Counted from the first letter of the stretch, positions 53,732 to 63,191 are shown. The stretch is 64,000 bases of DNA from an uncultured Flavobacteriaceae bacterium (GCA_947494565.1 CANLVG010000002.1:248001-312000), one strand, 5' to 3'. Translations and numbers: made by a program. Notes: a model not told the origin generated them from the letters alone.

Positions 53732-55024
53732 TTATTGATTCAAGGTGATAAGATCTTCGTCTTCCTCTACCATTTGCTTTTCAGGATACAACATACAGTC
53801 GAGTTGGTCCTTAAGCGGTGTGATATAGTCGAAGTACTCAGGTTGTAATGTTTCCGCGAGTGGTTCGGCCTTCGGAAGTTCTTCCCTTAGAGGATCTACT
53901 TGTCTATTGTTCTTCCAAAAGCGATAACAGACGTGTGGGCCGCTTGTATTTCCGGTCATACCGATCCAACCGATAACGTCACCCTGCCTTACGAACTCTC
54001 CTTTCTTTACCTTTTGCTTTTTCATGTGCAGGTACTGGGTAGAATAGGTGGCATTATGACGGATCTTGACATATCTTCCATTTCCTCCCCTACGGGTCGA
54101 CTCCGTGACGGTTCCGTCAGCAGTGGCCATAATAGGTGTTCCGACCGGGGCGGCATAGTCCGTACCTTTATGGGGTCGAATTCTATTCCCGTAATATCGA
54201 ATTCTTCTTTTCAGGTTGTATCGTGATGACAATCTACCGAATTCGACGGGCATTCTTAGGAAAGTTCTTCTGAGGTTATTGGCTTCCTCATCAAAGTAAT
54301 CCACAATGCTTTTCAATGAATCGTTTTCATAAGCAAAGGCATAGATTGGTTTTCCATTATGCTCAAAATAGGCCGATTCAATGGGCTCCGCACCAGCATA
54401 GATACTATCATTGATATATTTTTCCTTGTAGATCACCTTGAACTTATCTTGCTTTTGCAGCATAGTGAAATCGATGGTCCAAGCATATACGTTGGCCAAG
54501 TTATGCGTTACGGCATAGTCAATCCCTTGTTCCAAAATAGCATCGGAGAGGGAGGTTTCTATGACACCGGATACCTCGCGCTCTACATACTTCACTTCCC
54601 TTTTATTCTTATAGGCTACGGCACTATCCCGAAAATCGACTACAGTATAGTTGATAGGATCGTTTTCGTAGATAAAGATCTGGGCGGTTTCGGTGGTGTC
54701 TTTTGACTTTAAAATGGTGTACGGTTTGCCTACCCGAATTCTTCGAACGTCGAACGTGTCTTTAAATTCCTGTGAAATTTTGGCAATTTTAGGATAGTCT
54801 ACCTTGTTATCGAGCATGAGCTCCCCAAAACTATCCCCATTTCTTACGGTGTCTTCTTGTACGGTGAATTCGTCAAGGTTAAAGCCGAACTTGGTCACTA
54901 CGGGTTTTTCGATAGCATCGATTTTCGCTATAATTGGCTTGGTTTCGTTTTCGACCGCTTTTTGGTCATCTTTACATGAAAATAGTGCGATGCCTAGAAA
55001 AAGAATGCCCCAGAATCTCTTCAT
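53732..55024 (-). CDS. M23-type peptidoglycan metallopeptidase, lipoprotein
   Basis: The 430-aa protein has a lipobox (GIALFSC, Cys17) and a long N-terminal region with an OapA/LysM-like part (about 55-105). The C-terminal LytM domain has the first zinc pair in RPHKGTDYAAPVGTPI (His285, Asp289). In the usual HxH motif it reads SGPHVCYRF, so Cys366 stands where the second zinc His is normal. LytM enzymes cut or remodel peptide cross-links in the cell wall, here at the outer or inner membrane surface. The gene is 9 bp from tryptophan dioxygenase on the same strand, probably in one transcript. Confidence 0.9.
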   Translation of the reverse strand: MKRFWGILFLGIALFSCKDDQKAVENETKPIIAKIDAIEKPVVTKFGFNLDEFTVQEDTVRNGDSFGELMLDNKVDYPKIAKISQEFKDTFDVRRIRVGKPYTILKSKDTTETAQIFIYENDPINYTVVDFRDSAVAYKNKREVKYVEREVSGVIETSLSDAILEQGIDYAVTHNLANVYAWTIDFTMLQKQDKFKVIYKEKYINDSIYAGAEPIESAYFEHNGKPIYAFAYENDSLKSIVDYFDEEANNLRRTFLRMPVEFGRLSSRYNLKRRIRYYGNRIRPHKGTDYAAPVGTPIMATADGTVTESTRRGGNGRYVKIRHNATYSTQYLHMKKQKVKKGEFVRQGDVIGWIGMTGNTSGPHVCYRFWKNNRQVDPLREELPKAEPLAETLQPEYFDYITPLKDQLDCMLYPEKQMVEEDEDLITLNQ

Positions 55025-55033
55025 TATCTACTT

Positions 55034-55999
55034 TTATACTTTGTTGGGATTAAAGATATGGTCTACCCATTGTTTACCCCAATCATTTAACTCTTCTTTT
55101 GAATATAGTTCTGGAAAAAACACAACTTTTTGAAAACTAGGGGGAAGGTACTGTTTCCAATTCGTTCCTCCGGTGGCGCCTATTTGGTCTTTATCTTTCG
55201 CCAGATATCTATGGGCAGAGCCCATGTGCATCAAAGGCCAGTTTACGTTTGCATTTAAGTCCAATGTCTTTAACGCTTCAATTAGCTCTTTATTATCTCG
55301 TTTAGTAGCATCAAGTTGTTGGTATTTATCGTAGATGGCACCTTTTTTCAACTGTTTGGCAATGCGAACCAAACGCGGGGTATATCGATACTCAAATTGT
55401 TTAAGGGTGAGTGTTTTTTCACCAGTTGTCAAATCGGTTGCCCCCTTTTTCCAGTAGATGTTTTCGTAGAGATCCTCAATTTTATCGGTCGAAGAAAACT
55501 GGTCACGTTCCGTATGATGCACCAGATTTTCCAATGGTGTCGCATAGAGTTCTATCATACGGTATTGTACCGACTGGAAACCACTCGCTGGAAGTAACGC
55601 CATGCGGTATTGTAAAAATTGCTCGCGCTCCATGCCCTTGATCATGATACTGAAAGAAGATATGAGCGCCTGAAAGTAACTATTGATTCTTCTAGTCTTT
55701 TCCAAAAAGAAAGCGAGATTCTGTGACTTATCATCTACCAACTGTTTCTGCTCATGCAGAATCAACTTAAAATACAATTCGGTTATCTGATGGTACATGA
55801 TAAATATTTCCTCATCGGGGAAATAGGTTCGAGGTACCTGAAGACTTAATAGGGTGTCAAGGTGAATGTAATCCCAATAGGTAAGGTAGCGTTGGTAGAG
55901 AAGTCCGTCTAGATACGCACTTAAATCTTGTCCTGAATCTTTATACTTCTCTTCAAGTTTTGAGATTTGCGAATCAACGCGCTCCTTGTCTTTCATCAT
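55034..55999 (-). CDS. tryptophan 2,3-dioxygenase
   Basis: TDO opens the indole ring of L-tryptophan to N-formylkynurenine with a heme iron, starting the kynurenine route. The 321-aa protein has the family sequence SLQVPRTYFPDEEIFIMYHQ and ITELYFKLILHEQ near the start, SGFQSVQYRMIE in the middle, and MHMGSAHRYLAKDKDQIGATGG at the end, where the heme and substrate contacts lie. Two ATG codons in a row (55999, 55996) leave a one-residue uncertainty. Followed 9 bp later by the M23 gene. Kynureninase and the rest of the pathway are not in the window. Confidence 0.94.
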   Translation of the reverse strand: MMKDKERVDSQISKLEEKYKDSGQDLSAYLDGLLYQRYLTYWDYIHLDTLLSLQVPRTYFPDEEIFIMYHQITELYFKLILHEQKQLVDDKSQNLAFFLEKTRRINSYFQALISSFSIMIKGMEREQFLQYRMALLPASGFQSVQYRMIELYATPLENLVHHTERDQFSSTDKIEDLYENIYWKKGATDLTTGEKTLTLKQFEYRYTPRLVRIAKQLKKGAIYDKYQQLDATKRDNKELIEALKTLDLNANVNWPLMHMGSAHRYLAKDKDQIGATGGTNWKQYLPPSFQKVVFFPELYSKEELNDWGKQWVDHIFNPNKV

Positions 56000-56109
56000 G
56001 TACTTTTCTGGCCGTTCGAGAATATGCGCATAGCGAATTCACATACGCAACATTCGTTTTGACGCCATCAAAATTACATAAAGATTTTAAATGATGCGGT
56101 ATGGAGGCA

Positions 56110-56961
56110 TTAGTCCATTATAATCTTGAACTGGTGTTTCAGCCCATTATAAGCATCCAAATCGGCTTTGATAGCACCTACGGCCAAATCGGCACTAATG
56201 CGAACTGGAATTCTATTGTCATCGGCCGAGACCCAAAGAGAAAGACTCTCTTTTTCTTTAAAAACCCGACCTGATTGCACCAGCGGTCGGAATTTATAAC
56301 AGTTGACCTTTCCAAATTTTGTCTTTAGCACTTCTTGGCCCATGTATTTCAACTTGAAATCAAAGACACCGTCATCATCATACAGCATTTTCAATGTAAC
56401 GGCCTTGCCCTCGACCAAATTTTCTGGAATGTAGTTATTTCGCAAGTAATAAAAGGCGGAAAGTAAATCTTGAATACTGTCTTGCAGTTCAAAATCCATT
56501 TTCTTTTTATTCTTCTTGTCGTTAAGGACGGCTTTTTCTTCTTTATGGTCGAAGTTGATTTCAACGTCCTTCGTATAACCCCCTTCATTGATTTTTCTAA
56601 CGAACTTATAGGGTTTACCGTCTTCTACTCCAAAATAGCTTTCATAGGTATCGTCTACCTTGAAGAATATACTGGCAAAACCTGTGGTTTCTCCATGCCC
56701 CACCACATGATATACCGGTACTTCATCAATCTCGGCAGTCTTAACGTGTAATGTTGCATAACTGGCATTCAGAAAACCATAATGCAAACGAAATTTCAGC
56801 CATTCTCCTGGTTTAAAAGCAGATTCCTTTTTCTCCTTCTTATTTTTTGAGGAAGCAAGAGATCGGCTTGAGTTCATTGCCAAATCACTTCCGGAATACT
56901 TCTCTTGAGCATTAATGAACAGGCCGACCGACAAAAAAGTAAGTAGTAAAAATCTCTTCAT
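56110..56961 (-). CDS. secreted DUF3108 protein
   Basis: The 283-aa protein has a signal peptide (MKRFLLLTFLSVGLFINAQ) and a beta-rich DUF3108 domain: KPGEWLKFRLHYGFLNASYA, DTYESYFGVEDGKPYKFVRK, LVEGKAVTLKMLYDDDGVFD and VRISADLAVGAIKADLDAY. I chose the ATG at 56961 because it gives the signal peptide; the frame goes ten codons further. DUF3108 proteins are periplasmic or outer-membrane-linked with unknown role. It is followed by tryptophan dioxygenase (110 bp) on the same strand. Confidence 0.88.
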   Translation of the reverse strand: MKRFLLLTFLSVGLFINAQEKYSGSDLAMNSSRSLASSKNKKEKKESAFKPGEWLKFRLHYGFLNASYATLHVKTAEIDEVPVYHVVGHGETTGFASIFFKVDDTYESYFGVEDGKPYKFVRKINEGGYTKDVEINFDHKEEKAVLNDKKNKKKMDFELQDSIQDLLSAFYYLRNNYIPENLVEGKAVTLKMLYDDDGVFDFKLKYMGQEVLKTKFGKVNCYKFRPLVQSGRVFKEKESLSLWVSADDNRIPVRISADLAVGAIKADLDAYNGLKHQFKIIMD

Positions 56962-57129
56962 AGCTTTCGAAATTGCACTAAAATTACACAATGTGTAGTA
57001 AAACTTAGTATTAGTTACAATAACTTAAACAAAATTTATTCCAAAGTATTGTGCGATCGCCAAAAGGGTCGAAAAAAAGCTTGAATTGCGCCTTATGTCA
57101 TTTAGGGCGCGATGACACTTCGATACAAA

Positions 57130-57157
57130 AAAAGCCCAGCTTAAAAACTGGGCTTTT
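57130..57157 (-). terminator. Rho-independent terminator beyond hppD
   Basis: AAAAGCCCAG and CTGGGCTTTT form a 10-bp stem around an 8-nt loop, flanked by A on one side and T on the other, so it could act on either strand. For hppD it leaves a 3' UTR of about 190 nt. Confidence 0.75.
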
Positions 57158-57173
57158 CCTAAATAACCAACCA

Positions 57174-57227
57174 AACTTTAAATTATGAAAAACCAATACT
57201 TAAAGTTGTAAGGGAACCACCCCTTAC
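57174..57227. other. two tandem stem-loops and an 8-codon ORF between DUF3108 gene and hppD
   Basis: This is the central part of a 389-bp gene-free stretch (56962-57350). AACTTTAA (57174-57181) pairs with TTAAAGTT (57200-57207), directly followed by GTAAGGG-6-CCCTTAC (57208-57227). An ATG at 57185 opens only eight codons on the plus strand (MKNQYLKL). I see no protein family in it. The rest of the gap is AT-rich and holds only the terminator at 57130-57157. Purpose unknown; possibly part of the hppD 3' UTR. Confidence 0.45.
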
Positions 57228-57350
57228 TGATGTAAATTTACGCCATACTTATTATGCCCGCATAGCTTTTAACGTACTTTAACTATTCCCTTAACACATA
57301 TTTAAGCCCCTCGGTATAAAATTAGGAATCTCTTAAGAAAAATGCCTGTT

Positions 57351-58514
57351 TTAAAGGGTGCCTCTTGCCTCTTGCTCTCGCTCTATGGCCTCAAAAAGCG
57401 CTTTGAAATTGCCCACTCCGAAAGATTGTGCACCTTTGCGTTGTATGATTTCTATGAACAAAGTAGGTCTATCGACTATGGTCTTCGTAAACAGCTGTAA
57501 AAGATACCCTTCTTCATCACGATCGATCAAAATACCATGCTTTTTGAGCACTTCAACATCCTCATCAATATCACCTACGCGATCAAGTAGGTCATCGTAG
57601 TATTCTTCTGGCACGTACAAGAATTCAACTCCCCTTTGACGCATCGCCGAAACGGTGGTCACGATATCATCGGTAGCCAACGCCAGATGCTGCACACCCG
57701 GGCCATTATAAAAATCGAGATACTCTTCTATTTGTGATTTCTTTTTGCCCTCTGCAGGCTCGTTGATCGGAAATTTGACCCTACCGTTGCCATTGCTCAT
57801 TACCTTGCTCATGAGCGCAGTATATTCTGTAGCGATATCGTCATCTACGAACGACACTATTTGGGCAAACCCCATGACCTCACCATAGAACTTGCACCAG
57901 GTGTTCATTTCGTCCCAACCCACATTGCCGACCATATGATCGATAAATTTTAGCCCTACGGGCTCAGGGTTGTAATGTGATTCCCATTTTCTATAACCTG
58001 GTAGAAAGATGCCCGAATAGTTCTTTCGCTCAACGAACATATGTACTGTTTCACCATAGGTGTATATTCCGGAACGTACGACCTGCCCGTGTTCATCTTC
58101 TTCCGTGGTGGGCTTCAGATATGGTTTGGCTCCTCTTTTTGTGGTTTCCTCAAATGCTTTGGTTGCATCGTCTACCCATAAGGCGACCACCTTTACGCCG
58201 TCACCATGTTCATTGATATGCCTATTGAGCTCACCTCCTTTTTGCAGGGGTGTTGTCAACACCAAGCGAATTTTATCTTGCCTTAGCACATAGGAGACCC
58301 TGTCTTTCAAACCGGTTTCCAGGCCGGCATACGCTTCGGACTGAAAGCCAAAAGCTGTTTTATAAAAGTGGGCGGACTGCTTGGCGTTGCCCACATAAAG
58401 CTCGACGTAGTCGGTGCCTAGCAGTGGAAGAAAATCTTCCGCTTCCTTAAAAAGTTTTTTAAGGGAATATTCGGTGTTCTTTAAATCTTTGAGGTTTTTT
58501 ATTTCTGCTGCCAT
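57351..58514 (-). CDS. hppD: 4-hydroxyphenylpyruvate dioxygenase
   Basis: HppD converts 4-hydroxyphenylpyruvate to homogentisate in tyrosine breakdown, with non-heme Fe(II). The 387-aa protein has two glyoxalase-like halves. The three iron ligands are visible: His in FIDHMVGNVGW, His in GVQHLALATDDI and Glu in TLFIEIIQRKG. The C-terminal FGVGNFKALFEAIEREQEARG is the typical lid helix. It is monocistronic, with a terminator far downstream. Homogentisate dioxygenase and later steps are not in the window. Confidence 0.96.
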   Translation of the reverse strand: MAAEIKNLKDLKNTEYSLKKLFKEAEDFLPLLGTDYVELYVGNAKQSAHFYKTAFGFQSEAYAGLETGLKDRVSYVLRQDKIRLVLTTPLQKGGELNRHINEHGDGVKVVALWVDDATKAFEETTKRGAKPYLKPTTEEDEHGQVVRSGIYTYGETVHMFVERKNYSGIFLPGYRKWESHYNPEPVGLKFIDHMVGNVGWDEMNTWCKFYGEVMGFAQIVSFVDDDIATEYTALMSKVMSNGNGRVKFPINEPAEGKKKSQIEEYLDFYNGPGVQHLALATDDIVTTVSAMRQRGVEFLYVPEEYYDDLLDRVGDIDEDVEVLKKHGILIDRDEEGYLLQLFTKTIVDRPTLFIEIIQRKGAQSFGVGNFKALFEAIEREQEARGTL

Positions 58515-58689
58515 GATTCTTTTTTTGAATTGTTGATGTTATGATTTAAGCGTTGTTCTACGGTATGGAACTTGCTTACCACATCGCCCTTAAATGGGCC
58601 ATTATATCAATTCTGAATTGCAACATCATATTCTAGGTTCTTCCGATGCAAATATCGGGAAAAAAGTCATAGTCGAACGAACCACCGTT

Positions 58690-60957
58690 CTAGAACCAAT
58701 ACCCGATACTAAAAAAGAGATTTCCCTTATCGATTTGTGGCGACCACGAATACATTACTTGAATCGGGCCCAAAAAAGATTCATAACCATAGCTGACGCC
58801 ATATCCGGAATAATTAGGGGGTGTAAACCATTCTCCGGTCCTGAAAAGGTCATCATCGATATTCGCAACATTTGCCGAGAACATGATGTGGTTTTTGGGG
58901 GCAATCTCAAAATCTACCCTACCATAGGCCTTTACATAACTATTTCCAGGCAAGGACAGGAAGTCATACCCTATAAAAGGCACAAAATTATTGATCAAGT
59001 TCGTGCCATAGCCTCCCAGCACAAAATCAAAGGAGGTCACGTTGGAGGTGCCTAATTTGAAGCCGCCTTCGGTTTCCAAGTTAATGGATAGATTGTCAAA
59101 AAAGGTAAAGGCTCCCCCTATTCTAGCCTTTGCGACCGAAAACTCCTTGAAATTGTTGTTGTAATCGGAAGACAGTACGTAGAAATGAAAATCACCGTTG
59201 AAGTATAGTCCACTTGATGGAAAGTACTTATCGTCATAGGTATCGAGGGTGAGTTGCCCAAAAGCACTGTAAAAATTGCTCTTCTCAAAATTGGTTCTTC
59301 CATCGCCTCCGACTATAGAAGGTAATTGCTCGCTTTCATTCAATAACTCTCCCAACGTTCGCGTACTGTATTTCAGGTATTTATGTTCCAAGCCTGTCGT
59401 AAATGCGAATTCTTCTTGCCATACGGTCTGTAGATAGACTTGATTCGTCAAATCGGTAACGCCTAAGTTGATGGTATTGACATTTCCGACATTCGGAACT
59501 TCAAAATTGCTTTTGATGATATCGAAATCTATTTCCTTGTCAAAGGCGTTGAACCTCGAATTGAAACCGAAACTCCAATACGAGCCTTTATCGATATAGT
59601 ACTGCAGATTGTATCGAAGGTTGTCGCCTAGAATGAAATCAAAAGAGGTGACATCATCTTGGGTCAAAAAGCTCTTTCTCGTCAGGTTGATCATGGCGGC
59701 ACTTTTATAGAGATCATCATAGTGGGCCCCTAATCGAATAAATGTCTTGTTCTTGCTTTCCTCTAATCGCAGGATCAGGTCTTCGCCCACACTGTTCGAT
59801 ACGAGTCTGTAGCGGATGGTTTCAAAGTTTTTGGTCGTGGAAAGATTGCTGATTCCTTGTTGAAGCTTGCCAAAGGTGATCTTATCGCCTAAATCGAATC
59901 GCAATTTGCCTTTGACATATCCCCGGGAATAATTCTCACTACTACCGGATATGACCAAGCGGTTGACCACAATCTCATCATTGGGTGCGATTGATTTTCT
60001 GTCGACTTTTTCATTTTTCTGATACTTTGAAAGCGCCGCCAACTCTTCATATTTCGTTCTTGCCGTAGCTTCACCCAATTCCATTATGGCCTCGCGCTGA
60101 TCAAAGTCAAGAACAGTATACGCATCCATGTTCGGTTTGATGTATATATCCGTTTTTTTGGCTTTATCCTCCATATCGGCTACCGACCTGAACTTATTGA
60201 TTTGTGAAAGTATTTCCGTAGCGGAAGATAGGGCTTCACGGTTTGAGAGCCCATGTTGCACATCAACACCGATGACTACATCCGCACCCATTTCGTATAC
60301 TTTGTCCAAAGGGTAGTTATTAACGACGCCTCCATCGATTAAAACGGCACCCTCAATGGTTGCCGGTTCAAAAAGCGAAGGCAGGGTACCACTGGCCATA
60401 ACCGCTTCTGGTAGATATCCAGTGTTCAAAACAACTTCCTCGCCCGTTTCCACGTTGGTGGCAATGCATACAAAAGGTATGGGCAGTTTGTTAAAATCAT
60501 CGACATCCTTGACATGGTACAAAAGCCTGACCAATTCGTTATAGATATTCTGCCCACCGGAATAGGCTTGAGGTACGGAGATCTTGAACTTATCGAAAGG
60601 TAGGGTCAGTGCGTATCGTTCCGAATCTTCTTTCTCATAAAAGGTTTTGGCGCTTCGGGGCAGGTTATCTTGGATCAGGTTATTCAGGTCCGTTTTTTTG
60701 AAAATAGAATCGAGTTCAGTGGCAGAATAACCAGAGGCATACAAGGCCCCGATGATGGCACCCATACTCGTACCTCCGATATAGTCGATTTTGACCCCTG
60801 CCTCTTCGATGACCTTCAAGGCTCCGATATGTGCCAATCCTTTGGCACCCCCACCACTTAGCACTAGACCTACACGTACACCATCGTCTTTTTTAGCCTC
60901 TTGACCCCATGAAAAGGTCAAAGCGCACAACACCCATAAGAAAACAACTGTTCGCAT
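58690..60957 (-). CDS. patatin-like phospholipase with outer-membrane barrel domain
   Basis: The 755-aa protein has a signal peptide (VVFLWVLCALTFSWGQ) and a patatin domain with the oxyanion loop SGGGAKG, the serine elbow GGTSMGA (Ser64) and the catalytic Asp in LIDGGVVNNYPLD. A POTRA-like segment (about 335-410) follows, then a 16-stranded barrel ending SIGYWF, as in PlpD/BamA-type patatins. It should present the lipase at the outer membrane. I chose the ATG at 60957; an ATG at 60975, 2 bp from the uvrC stop, is equally possible and would add six residues. It is coupled to uvrC. Confidence 0.92.
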   Translation of the reverse strand: MRTVVFLWVLCALTFSWGQEAKKDDGVRVGLVLSGGGAKGLAHIGALKVIEEAGVKIDYIGGTSMGAIIGALYASGYSATELDSIFKKTDLNNLIQDNLPRSAKTFYEKEDSERYALTLPFDKFKISVPQAYSGGQNIYNELVRLLYHVKDVDDFNKLPIPFVCIATNVETGEEVVLNTGYLPEAVMASGTLPSLFEPATIEGAVLIDGGVVNNYPLDKVYEMGADVVIGVDVQHGLSNREALSSATEILSQINKFRSVADMEDKAKKTDIYIKPNMDAYTVLDFDQREAIMELGEATARTKYEELAALSKYQKNEKVDRKSIAPNDEIVVNRLVISGSSENYSRGYVKGKLRFDLGDKITFGKLQQGISNLSTTKNFETIRYRLVSNSVGEDLILRLEESKNKTFIRLGAHYDDLYKSAAMINLTRKSFLTQDDVTSFDFILGDNLRYNLQYYIDKGSYWSFGFNSRFNAFDKEIDFDIIKSNFEVPNVGNVNTINLGVTDLTNQVYLQTVWQEEFAFTTGLEHKYLKYSTRTLGELLNESEQLPSIVGGDGRTNFEKSNFYSAFGQLTLDTYDDKYFPSSGLYFNGDFHFYVLSSDYNNNFKEFSVAKARIGGAFTFFDNLSINLETEGGFKLGTSNVTSFDFVLGGYGTNLINNFVPFIGYDFLSLPGNSYVKAYGRVDFEIAPKNHIMFSANVANIDDDLFRTGEWFTPPNYSGYGVSYGYESFLGPIQVMYSWSPQIDKGNLFFSIGYWF

Positions 60958-60977
60958 ATATATGTTTGACGGCATTA

Positions 60978-62765
60978 CTAGTGAAATGTTTCATATATTT
61001 TTCTTGCCCTCGCCATTCCCACGGTTTGCGTAAGATCCTCAATAGATGCTGCCTTGATCCGTTTTACGGACTTGAATCTTTTCAATAACTCTTGAGCCGT
61101 TTTTTCACCGACGCCTTCGATTTCTTCCAATTCGGAATTTATGGCAGCCTTGCTTCGTTTGTTTCTGTGAAAGGTAATTCCAAAACGATGCGCCTCGTTC
61201 CGTAACTGTTGGATTATTTTCAGACTCTCGGACTTTTTATCCAGATACAGCGGAATCGGGTCTTCCGGAAAATAGATTTCCTCTAACCGCTTGGCAATAC
61301 CGATAATCGCTATTTTTCCTCTGAGACCCAAACTATCCAAACTTTTCAGGGCGGACGATAATTGGCCCTTCCCCCCATCAATGACAATCAATTGTGGTAA
61401 AGGTTGCTTCTCGTCCAACAATCTTTTGTATCTTCTATACACGACTTCTTCCATCGAAGCGAAATCATCAGGCCCTTCAACGCTTTTTATATTGTAATGT
61501 CGGTATTCCTTTTTTGACGGTTTCCCATCCCGAAAAACGACACAGGCCGCTACCGGATTGCTTCCCTGAATATTACTGTTGTCAAAGCATTCGATATGAC
61601 GGGGCTCTTCAGAAAGACGAATATCTTTTTTCATCTGTGCCATAAGGCGGTTCACATGTCGTTCAGGGTCGATGATGCTGATCTGCTTGAACCGTTCTTG
61701 TCGGAAGAATTTCGCATTGCGTTCGGAAAGGTCGACGATTTTTTTCTTGTCACCCAATTGCGGCACGGTCACTTTCAAATGCGGTTCGACCGTGACCTTA
61801 AAAGGCAGGTAAAGCTCTTTCGATTCCGATTGAAACCGATTACGTATTTCCAAAATAGCCAGTTGCAGTAGTTCTTTGTCTTCTTCGGCCAGCTTCTTTT
61901 TGATTTCCAAGGTATGCGAACGAACGATCGAGCCATGCGATAATTGCAGGAAATTAACATAGGCAAAGGCTTCGTCGGACACAATCGAAAAGACATCTAC
62001 GTTGTTGATCTTGGGGTTGACGATGGTAGATTTGACCTGATAATTCTCCAAGACATCGATTTTGTCCTTAACGCGTTGCGCTTCCTCAAATTTCATTTCA
62101 GCTGCTAGGGCCTTCATTTCTTTTTTGAAGTATTGTATCGAAGACTTAAAATTGCCCTTGATGATTTCACGGATATCCGCGATCTGTTGATGGTACTCTT
62201 CTGCACTTTGTAAGCCCACACAAGGCCCTTTGCAATTGCCCAAATGATACTCTAGGCAGACCTTGTATTTGCCCGAGTCTATTTTTTCTTGCGATAGGTC
62301 ATAGTTACATGTCCTTAAAGGATAGACACTTCGTATCAAATCCAATAAGGTTCTTACCGTCTTCATACTCGTATACGGACCGTAGTATTCAGAACCGTCT
62401 TTAATCAATTTACGTGTCGGGAATATTCTTGGAAAACGCTCGTTCTTGACACATATCCACGGATAGGATTTATCGTCCTTTAAAAGCACATTATATCTCG
62501 GACGGTACTTTTTAATGAGATTGTTCTCTAAAAGTAGCGCATCTGATTCGGTAGGTACTACGATATGGTGAATGCGTTCGATCTTCTTGACCATGACCCG
62601 GGTTTTACCGTATTCATGCTTCTTCATGAAGTAGGAAGACACCCTTTTTTTGAGGTTTTTTGCCTTCCCGACGTATAAGATCTTATCATCGCGGTCATAG
62701 AACTGATACACCCCCGGATTATTGGGCAACGTACTTAACTGTATCTCGATGGGTACTTGGGGCAT
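60978..62765 (-). CDS. uvrC: excinuclease ABC subunit C
   Basis: UvrC makes both incisions around DNA lesions in nucleotide excision repair. The 595-aa protein has the GIY-YIG nuclease domain at the N-terminus (PGVYQFYDRDDKILYVGKAK), the cysteine cluster CNYDLSQEKI...CLEYHLGNCKGPC, a UVR coiled coil (EMKFEEAQRVKDKI), the RNase H-like second nuclease (HIECFDNSNIQGSNPVAACV; VIDGGKGQL) and a C-terminal helix-hairpin-helix (IEGVGEKTAQELLKRF). All parts are intact. The patatin gene begins 2-20 bp after its stop. Confidence 0.97.
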   Translation of the reverse strand: MPQVPIEIQLSTLPNNPGVYQFYDRDDKILYVGKAKNLKKRVSSYFMKKHEYGKTRVMVKKIERIHHIVVPTESDALLLENNLIKKYRPRYNVLLKDDKSYPWICVKNERFPRIFPTRKLIKDGSEYYGPYTSMKTVRTLLDLIRSVYPLRTCNYDLSQEKIDSGKYKVCLEYHLGNCKGPCVGLQSAEEYHQQIADIREIIKGNFKSSIQYFKKEMKALAAEMKFEEAQRVKDKIDVLENYQVKSTIVNPKINNVDVFSIVSDEAFAYVNFLQLSHGSIVRSHTLEIKKKLAEEDKELLQLAILEIRNRFQSESKELYLPFKVTVEPHLKVTVPQLGDKKKIVDLSERNAKFFRQERFKQISIIDPERHVNRLMAQMKKDIRLSEEPRHIECFDNSNIQGSNPVAACVVFRDGKPSKKEYRHYNIKSVEGPDDFASMEEVVYRRYKRLLDEKQPLPQLIVIDGGKGQLSSALKSLDSLGLRGKIAIIGIAKRLEEIYFPEDPIPLYLDKKSESLKIIQQLRNEAHRFGITFHRNKRSKAAINSELEEIEGVGEKTAQELLKRFKSVKRIKAASIEDLTQTVGMARARKIYETFH

Positions 62766-63102
62766 TGATGTGTATTGGTCGTTACTTTAGAAGACAAAGT
62801 TAAATTACTACGTTTTTATAAAACCACGCAGCATTTTCTGTTTATTTAACGTGCGCTACTCTTTTATTTGAGCTTCAAATACAACGAGAAACATGGCTAT
62901 TTCGATTGGATTTCTCTAAACTAGTGCACCCATCATTTTGCAAGAATATCAGCTTCAAAATCAAGATTAAAAAATTAACATTTACTATAATCGGCTCATC
63001 TCTTTTATTTACAGTGGAAGTTCTTTATAAATAGTTGTGAATCACATATTTGCATGCCCTAAAAAATAGAATAAATACTATTTTGAGCTTAGACAATTTG
63101 TT

Positions 63103-63139
63103 AAAAAGTGCATTTCATCGATAAAAAAGTGCATTTCAT
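63103..63139 (+). repeat. two 16-bp direct repeats, 21 bp apart
   Basis: AAAAAGTGCATTTCAT occurs at 63103-63118 and again at 63124-63139. The start-to-start distance is 21 bp, two helical turns, so both would face the same side of the DNA. They lie 53 bp before a possible mini-ORF. Tandem sites with this spacing suit a dimeric or paired regulator. No regulator gene is adjacent. Confidence 0.6.
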
Positions 63140-63191
63140 AGGATTTTCACGGGAATTTTTACATATATTTAGCCATCAAAATCGACCATAC

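Noticed and set aside
57185-57211. Eight-codon ORF MKNQYLKL on the plus strand.
   Set aside because: Too short and without context to be called a gene; it is kept only as part of the stem-loop feature.
58594-59055. A plus-strand frame overlapping the end of the patatin gene.
   Set aside because: It lies mostly antisense to a well-supported gene and has no recognisable domain.
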